Source of the DNA: Phaseolus vulgaris
Taxonomy: Eukaryota > Streptophyta > Magnoliopsida > Fabales > Fabaceae
Reading direction: 5' to 3'
NCBI RefSeq assembly: GCF_000499845.2
Contig: NC_023756.2
Span: forward strand, 33,479,406 to 33,543,405
DNA: 64,000 nt
Shown here: positions 57,285-64,000 of the stretch, in pieces
How positions within the stretch are numbered: position 1 is the first letter of the stretch
How the letters are laid out: the number at the start of each line of letters is the position of its first letter
Position numbers and translations under genes: made by a program
The notes under the pieces: generated by a model
Databases searched by the model: none
What the model was told of the DNA's origin: nothing
The model's input: only the letters and a program-made list of their open reading frames with translations

Positions 57285-57556
57285 TTTTTTTATCTTTCTG
57301 GGCCTTTTTTCTGTTTTGTATGGGCCAAGCCCAATTGCGTCCCGATTGCATCGTCAGGGTGTATTTAGCATATACACATTTCTCTTGTAATCAATCAATT
57401 GAAGTTTAATAAAGTTTTTTTCTTCTGTGATTAATTACTGTGGTTATTCTCTCTCTGCCCCTTTACCACCGCACACCGCTCCCTGTTCCTATCCTTTTTG
57501 TCACTGCACCGCCAATTGCCATGTACAAGAGCACATGAAGAACCTTCAAAAATCCA
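57285..57556 (+). repeat. Element J 5' LTR
   Basis: About 272 bp, from T8-ATCTTTCTGGG to AAAATCCA. AATAAA, a possible poly(A) signal, is at 57408-57413. It differs from the 3' LTR mainly in T-tract length and a few bases. Confidence 0.85.
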
Positions 57557-57559
57557 AGA

Positions 57560-57571
57560 TGGTATCAGAGC
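57560..57571 (+). other. Element J primer-binding site
   Basis: TGGTATCAGAGC, the exact initiator-tRNA-Met primer site of plant copia elements, three bases after the LTR end. Confidence 0.92.
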
Positions 57572-57668
57572 GGGTGTAACCCGCTCTGCTCTCCGCTGCC
57601 AACGATTCTGTTTTCCTTTCTCTACTTATCCTTTTCTTTCTTGTTTTCTTTTTCTCGCATTTGTCTCC

Positions 57669-59042
57669 ATGGCTGAAACCCAGGAAAATCCTTCGAAGAA
57701 TGAACAACAAAATCCTGCTAGTGCGTATTATCTACACCCGGGAGAAAACCCTGGGATGGTCTTGGTCACGCCACAATTGGATGGTTCGAATTACCATTCC
57801 TGGAGCAGAGCGATGAAGAGGGCTTTGCTCTCCAAGAATAAATTCAAGTTCGTCAATGGAGACCTACCAGAGCCATCCCATAGCGACAATCAATATGAAG
57901 CATGGGAGAGATGCAACATCATGGTCATCTCTTGGATAACACGGAGCATCACGACCCAAATCGCACAAAGCACGGTGTATATAGACAATGCGAAAGAACT
58001 GTGGGAAGATCTCAGAGAAAGGTTTTCAAAAACCAACCATTTTCGTGTTTCAGATCTTCTACAAGAAATAAATTCCATCAAACAAGGGGAGAGAAACATT
58101 ACAGAATATTACATTGACTCTAAGACGCTGTGGGAAGAACTTGATGCCTTGCGCCCCTTACCTACCTGTGTCTGTAAGGTGAAGTGCGGTTGTAACATGA
58201 TGAAGACCATGTCCAGCTATAGGGACTCCGAACGGGTAATGTGTTTCTTGAAAGGATTGGGAGAAATGTATAATGCTGTTAAAACGCAAATTCTTTTGAC
58301 AGAACCTCTACCAGGAATCAACCGTGTCTTCTCTTTGGTTCTTCAACAAGAACGTCACTTGAATGAAGGCATGGGGGTAGATACAAAGATAATGTTCAAC
58401 AGTGCCAATCAGAAAATCAACAAGCGCAACAACACCAGTCAAGGTGGGCGTAGTTATGGAAGAGGAAGAGGAAAAAATTATGGAAAGCAGTGTTCTTACT
58501 GCCACAAGATGAACCACACTGCTGACGAGTGTTATTCAAAACACGGGTTCCCACCTTGGATGAAGCAGAAGATGAATTACACTGCAAACGCTCTTGAGAA
58601 GGAGGGTGATTTGGTGTCTGAGACTGAAAAACAAGCACACAATGAAACTCTCAATGAGCAAATCTTTAAAGCCTTTGGACCGGAGCAACTTCAACAACTG
58701 ATAAATATGATTCAAGATTCAAAGAACAAAGACAAGGTGATAAACAACACCATAGGAGATTCTTTTGCCATCAAAAACAACATAGGTAAGAGAGGTATGC
58801 ACTCTTGGATCATTGACACTGGGGCTACAGCTCATGTTGCCTGCTCCCTCTCTTATTTCACTAGCTATTATAAAATTAAACCTGTAAAAGTTAAGCTTCC
58901 AAATAATCAAACTGTTACTGTTGCATGTGCTGGAACTGTTATATTGGCTAAAAACATTATTTTGTATAATGTTCTATATATACCAAATTTTATGTTGAAT
59001 ATTATCTCTGTTCAGCGACTGACAAACTCTTTAGGATGCTAA
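57669..59042 (+). pseudogene. Element J gag and protease
   Basis: N-terminal part of the copia polyprotein. The ATG at 57669 (MAETQENPSKNEQQ) is preferred; the open frame extends up to 57498 but that part overlaps the LTR and primer site. Domains: copia gag start (HPGENPGMVLVTPQLDGSNY), the gag body (ITTQIAQSTVYIDNAKELWE, LLQEINSIKQGERNITEYY), a zinc knuckle CSYCHKMNHTADEC, a linker, and the aspartic-protease site WIIDTGATAHVA (about 58807-58842). TAA at 59040-59042 ends it after LTNSLGC, where the reading continues LLFSQNACQVQEK in frame. This fits CAA-to-TAA. Confidence 0.88.
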
Positions 59043-60559
59043 CTTCTTTTCTCACAAAATGCTTGTCAGGTACAGGAGAAGACTACTTTGAAGATGATTG
59101 GTCGAGCTGAGATCAAGAATGGTCTTTATCAACTGTGTGCAGATAAGGAAGACAGTCTTGTTTTTTTCTTTCAGAATGATAACACTTTTAAAGCTGTTGA
59201 AAACTTGAACGTTTGGCATTGCAGAATGGGTCATCCATCAAATAAAGTTTTAGAAAATTTAGCCAAGAATCATGCTAGTATACATGCTAATGACATAACT
59301 GTTTGTGCTCCTTGTCATCTTGCAAAACAGCGTAAGATCCCTTTTCCCCTTAGCAAAACTAATAGTCAATGCATTTTTGATCTTGTGCTCATGGACATAT
59401 GGGGTCCTCTAGGTGTTTCCTCCATACACGGACACAAGTATTTTTAACTATAGTAGACGATTTTAGCAGATATACTTGGATACACTTAATGAAAAGTAAA
59501 AGTGAAACTAGAGAGCATATGCAACGTTTTGTCACTTATGCTAAAAGTCAATTTAATAAAGATATTAAAACTGTTAGGACTGATAATGGAAAAGAATTTT
59601 GTTGGAAGGATTTCTACGATAAGCATGGCATAATGCATCAAACTTCATGTAATGAAACGCCACAACAAAATTCTACTGTTGAAAGAAAACACCAACATGT
59701 TCTTAATGTTACTCGCTGCATAATGTTTCAATCTAATTTTCCTAGAGCTTTTTGGTCTTTTGCTGTTGTGCATGCTGTCCATTTAATAAACCGTTTACCC
59801 TCACCTGTTATTCAAAATAATTGTCCTTATAAGCTTTTGTATAATTGTGTGCCCGATCTTTCTGATATCAAAGTGTTTGGTTGTTTGTGCTTTGCTTCAA
59901 CTCTTGAACAAAACAGAAGCAAACTTGATCCTAAAGCACGAAAGTGCATCTTTCTCGGTTACAAACAAGGAACAAAAGGTTACATTGTTATGGATGTGCA
60001 TTCTAGAGAAACCTTTGTATCCAGAAATGTGATTTTTTATGAGACTTATTTTTATGATTTAAAAGAAAGGAATGAGCAGGTGATTGCAGAAGAGACCAAT
60101 GATCCAATGAGGTATCACTGTGATGATCCTGAGCAGATTGGAATTGACAAAAACTTAACAGAACAAGAAGAACAGAGACAAAGTCAAGAACAAGATGAAC
60201 ATGGAATTCTGAGACGATCTACAAGAGAAAGAAAAACACCTGCGTATCTGGAAGATTATCATCATCAAATCATGACAACACCATGTAACAAGACTCTCAG
60301 AAACAATGATAAGGTACTCTATCCACTCAGTTCTGTTATTTCTTATAGAAAACTGTCAGAAAGACAACTAAAGTATACTTTGTCTATTTCAACACAAACT
60401 GAGCCACGATGCTATGAAGAAGCTAAAGAGTTCCCTGAATGGGTAAAAGCTATGGAGATGGAAATTAAGGCGCTAGAAGTCAATAAGACCTGGGAAATCA
60501 TGGATCTTCCTCCCAACAAAATGCCCATTGGCTGCAAATGGGTATACAAAATCAAATGA
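59043..60559 (+). pseudogene. Element J integrase and RT start
   Basis: Frame 59088-59447 carries the pre-integrase region LNVWHCRMGHPSNKVLENLA and CAPCHLAKQRKIPF (HHCC zinc site) and the start of the core VLMDIWGPL. At about 59445 one T of a run is missing (reading HGHKYF then stop), and the reading continues in the next frame from 59399 to 60559. That frame carries TIVDDFSRYTWIHLMKSKSE, VRTDNGKEF, ETPQQNSTVERKHQH (D, D, E residues), the GKR-like FGCLCFASTL block, a variable linker, LRRSTRERKTPAYLEDY, and the RT start WVKAMEMEIKALEVNKTWE. TGA at 60557-60559 follows WVYKIK. Both lesions are single-base. Confidence 0.88.
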
Positions 60560-61936
60560 AGAGCTAATGGAGACATCGAGAGATACAAGGCTAGGCTTGT
60601 AGCGAAAGGATATACGCAGCGTGAAGGTATTGATTATATGGAAACATATTCACCCGTAGCTAGACTTACTACCATACGAAGTATTATGGCTATTGCATCT
60701 ATCATGGACTGGCACCTAGAACAGCTGGACGTAAACAATGCTTTCTTACACGGTGATCTACAAGAAGAAGTATACATGGAATTACCTCCTGGAGTCATCA
60801 CTAAAAAATCTCATCAGGTTTGTCAACTAACCAAGGCTTTATATAGCTTGAAACAAGCTAGCAAACAATGGTACGATAAACTCACTTCCTTTCTTCTTAC
60901 CATTAATTTTGTACATTCAAAAGCTGATAGTTCTATGCTTATAAAAAAAACTGAAACCTCCTTTATGGCTCTCCTCATATATGTTGATGATATTCTTATT
61001 GCTGGAAATAATATGAATGAGATCAATAAAGTGAAAAGCTCTTTAAATGCTTCCTTTGAAATCAAAGACCTCGGTAATCTTAAATTCTTCTTAGGATTAG
61101 AAATAGCTAGAACTAAGAAAGGTATCCATATATGTCAAAGGAAGTATGCTCTTGAGATTTTGGCAGATGCAGGTATGCTAAATGCTAAGCCAACAACAAC
61201 TCCTATGGTTAAAAAGAATGAGAAGCTTTTCAAACAGAACCACCCTGTGCATGACATTACCGCATATCGAAGAATTATCGGAAGGTTACTTTATTTGGTG
61301 CACACTAGACCAGACATCAGTTTCTCTGTTCAGTTCCTCAGTCAATTTGTTCAAGCACCAACAAAGCTACATCATCAAGCTGCTCAGAGAATTCTAAGAT
61401 ATGTGAAATCATCACCAGCACAAGGTATATTCTATCCTAGAGACACAAACATTCAAATTCAAGCCTTTAGTGATTCTGACTGGGCCTCTTGTATTTCTAC
61501 TCGACGGTCAACTACTGGATACTGCATTTTTTTTGGAGAATCTCTTGTATCATGGAAAACAAAGAAGCAGAGCACTATATCAAGGTCTTCCTCTGAAGCA
61601 GAATATCGAGCACTTGCATCCACATGCTGTGAAATTCAATGGCTCAAATATTTGCTTGAAGACCTGAACATCAATAACAACAAAACAGCAAGCCTCTACT
61701 GTGATAGCCAATCTGCGAGGCACATTGCACATAACAACAGTTTTCATGAAAGGACTAAACATCTTGATATCGATTGTCATGTGGTAAGGGAGAAACTGCA
61801 ACAAGGCTTATTTCACTTACTCCCTATAAGCACCGAAAACCAGCCTGCAGATCTTCTCACAAAACCACTACACAGTGAAGTTTTTCATAGGCTTCTTAGC
61901 AAGCTTGGTGTACAGAACATTCACCCACTAGCTTGA
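60560..61936 (+). pseudogene. Element J reverse transcriptase and RNase H
   Basis: The frame continues directly after the TGA. It reads DIERYKARLVAKGYTQREGI, ETYSPVARLTTIRSIMAIAS, QLDVNNAFLHGDLQEEVYME, LYSLKQASKQWYDKL, and the catalytic YVDDILIAG. FFLGLEIARTKKGI and the RNase H follow: HTRPDISFSVQFLSQF, SDSDWASCISTRRSTTGYC, SSSEAEYRALASTCCEI, LYCDSQSARHIAHN, ENQPADLLTKPL. It stops at TGA 61934-61936 next to the polypurine tract. The 432-residue frame 60638-61936 has no internal lesion. It would copy RNA to DNA if fused to the upstream parts. Confidence 0.9.
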
Positions 61937-61943
61937 GGGGGGG
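61936..61943 (+). other. Element J polypurine tract
   Basis: AGGGGGGG directly before the 3' LTR, overlapping the stop codon of the polyprotein. Confidence 0.85.
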
Positions 61944-62213
61944 TTTTATCTTTCTGGGCCTTTTTTCTGTTTTGTATGGGTCAAGCCCAATTGCGTCCCG
62001 ATTGCATCGTCAGGGTGTATTTAGCATATACACATTTCTCTTGTAATCAATCAATTGAAGTTTAATAAAGTTTTTTTCTTCTGTGATTAATTACTGTGGT
62101 TATTCTCTCTTTGCCCCTTTACCACCGCACACCGCTCCCTGTTCCTATCCTTTTTTTCACTGCACCGCCAATTACCATGTACAAGAAGCACATGAAGAAC
62201 CTTAAAAAATCCA
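61944..62213 (+). repeat. Element J 3' LTR
   Basis: About 270 bp. It starts TTTTATCTTTCTGGG after the polypurine tract and ends AAAATCCA. It is followed by AGAAA, matching the left flank of the element. Confidence 0.87.
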
Positions 62214-62218
62214 AGAAA

Positions 62219-63810
62219 ATTCATAAACATTGTCAAAATTGAGTATACTAACAACCGACAAATTAAAAATCCAATATAATAATATTTGTTTCGATTATTT
62301 GAGAGACTCAACCTTTACATGAATTTCACTCTATTTATGATTGCTCCCTGTTCGAATATCACATTAGTTACATAATTTTCTTCTTGATATATCTAATAGA
62401 TGTCTTGAATCAGTTAAAAAATAATTCAAAATTTTGTTTTAAAATTGAGAACGATAGCTATTTTAAAATGACTAAAATTTTGTCTGATGTAAATTTTAAA
62501 ATAAACACAAATTTAAAAGATAAATGTGAAAAATATTTTTTAAAAGATAAAACATTAAACTAAAATTTAAAGAATAAACATATAATATAACTATTATATA
62601 TAATAGCTTCAACTATATAAGTTTCTAAAAAAAAAATGTAAATACAATGGTAGAAAATTAGATTGTTGGTTATAATTATTCTGCATTATGCATACATAAT
62701 TGATCCTTACGTCAGACAAGGGTGCTGTGGATTTTTCGAAAAATTCAAAAGTATTCATTATCACTTGAGGGATTTTCTTCACTGCACGTTTCACAATGCT
62801 CCTTTAAATATTATTTTTTATATTAAAGGATTTTTCTTCGATTTTATCAATATATAAATTGTCATCAGAACTTTTATTTTATCTAAATTTAAATATCTCC
62901 CACGTTTCCCTTTTCTTCTAATAAATAAACCAAATTATCTGTGAAATTATTTTTAATTAAAATTAAAATTTCACCTCACTAAACTATACCTGAAATATCG
63001 ATATTAAAAATTAAGGAGTAATTATTTTTTTAATTTTAATTAAAATAGTATTGTAAATACGTGTTAGATAAACCTAAGATATATTAGTCAAAACATATAA
63101 ACTATCTGAAGTTAAAAGTTAGGAGTTAAAAATTGAAAATTTATAAATTAATCAATAAAGTAAAAAAAAATATTTGATAGGATTAATCAATGAATTTATT
63201 CATAAATATAAAATAACATAAATAAGAAAAATTGATTTCAAATAAATTAGTAAATGAATAGAAAATAAAAAAAGGTTACTAATTTATAACTTATAAACTA
63301 AGTAAAGTAGTTTATAAAAATAAGTTAAGTGTTATTAAAATAAATTATTGGGTCACCATATTTGTTTTGGTAAAACAATTCACTATAATTGCATTAAGTT
63401 ATAAGTTGATGTAATAAATAACCAAAAATCAATTATCTCTCTTTTAAATCTTGTGTTACTCAAGTAAGTAATGCAAATTCACTTAAGTGAAACAATGTAT
63501 CGTTCACAAGGTGAGTTCATAGCTTGAGCGAGGGAGAATCACTAATCTTTTCTCCTTATTTTGTGAAAACATGTTTCTCAAATAAAAGTGTTTCGTTCCA
63601 GAAACATGTTTATGGTTACAAAAATACTTGTTATTTTTAAAATATAAGTTATGTTTTTATTATATTATTATTATTATTATCAATATTATAATTATTATTA
63701 GAGATTATTACATTTACGTGATGATTAGATTGAATGATAAATGCAGTTAGTAGAGATATGTGATGAGATGAATTGAATTGAAAAATGTTTATGATAAGTC
63801 AGTATTAGTC

Positions 63811-63842
<32 letters not shown>

Positions 63843-64000
63843 TTTTTTTTTTATTTTTATTTTTTAAAAAAATATCAAATTATAACAACTAATATGCCAC
63901 GAGGATTCAATTGAGAATTTTTGTAATTATAAATCTAAGTATAATTTATAGTTGTTATGAATTCATTTGTATCCAGATGTGTTGTGATATAAATGATATA
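62219..64000. other. AT-rich intergenic region
   Basis: No gene or element recognised. A (TA)n tract lies at about 63812-63832, followed by T-rich sequence. A TTATTATTA run is at about 63660-63705. Confidence 0.5.

Larger units (their letters stand above)
57280..62218 (+). mobile_element. Element J: nearly intact Ty1/copia retrotransposon
   Basis: LTRs 57285-57556 and 61944-62213 flank a gag-protease-integrase-RT-RNase H region in the order diagnostic of Ty1/copia. Target duplication AGAAA is at 57280-57284 and 62214-62218. The LTRs are near identical, so insertion is fairly recent. Three lesions break the polyprotein: TAA at 59040, a one-base deletion in a T run near 59445, and TGA at 60557. 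The LTR begins with a T tract rather than TG, which is unusual. Confidence 0.9.

Overview
The window is nuclear DNA of a flowering plant, most likely a phaseoloid legume (Phaseolus/Vigna type). This rests on the AT-rich intergenic DNA, plant-type GT-AG introns, a plant extracytoplasmic LRR receptor-like gene, a plant-specific AAA ATPase, and retroelement families (Sirevirus-like copia, Tat-like gypsy, TRIM-like and CACTA elements) whose sequences I recognise from memory as legume-like. The genus is inference. Only two host genes are visible; most of the rest is transposable elements at different stages of decay.

Left part (1-17.5 kb) is a nested LTR-retrotransposon cluster. Four members of one gypsy-like family (A, B, C, D here) carry gag, sometimes protease, and a shared tail, but no reverse transcriptase or integrase. 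A (1-4406) sits inside B (4407-6060), and B sits inside an Athila-like gypsy remnant (6061-6430). C (9450-10418) is a solo LTR with a 5-bp target duplication inside the gag of a minus-strand Sirevirus-like copia element (G). D (11549-15782) interrupts an LTR of G. A plus-strand relative of the G LTR (H) lies at 16436-17513.

Middle part: a leucine-rich-repeat receptor-like protein gene at 21743-25258 (+) is open throughout except for one in-frame TAG, so it is called a pseudogene. On the minus strand, 28227-34589 is a complete 15-exon gene for an 814-residue AAA ATPase of the Arabidopsis DAA1/At1g64110 type. I placed every splice junction by eye, all are GT-AG, and the reading frame is maintained throughout; a TATA box lies upstream at about 34835.

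Right part: a complete but inactivated Tat-lineage gypsy element (E, 37709-46839, minus strand) has matched LTRs, a TTAAC target duplication, primer-binding and polypurine sites, gag, protease, RT, two RNase H domains and integrase. It also has an antisense gene with its own TATA box and a 57-bp tandem-repeat block. Beyond it are a TRIM-like LTR, a 1.2-kb non-autonomous CACTA transposon (49344-50531), a decayed L1-type LINE (50660-52842, minus), an Athila-like fragment with a 235-bp tandem duplication, and a nearly intact copia element (J, 57285-62213, plus).

I found no CRISPR array, rRNA gene or convincing tRNA gene, and no clearly new gene system. The most unusual signals are a hairpin in the A-D LTR leader that shows a compensatory base change, the antisense gene of E, the E tandem-repeat block, and the single-nonsense receptor-like gene.
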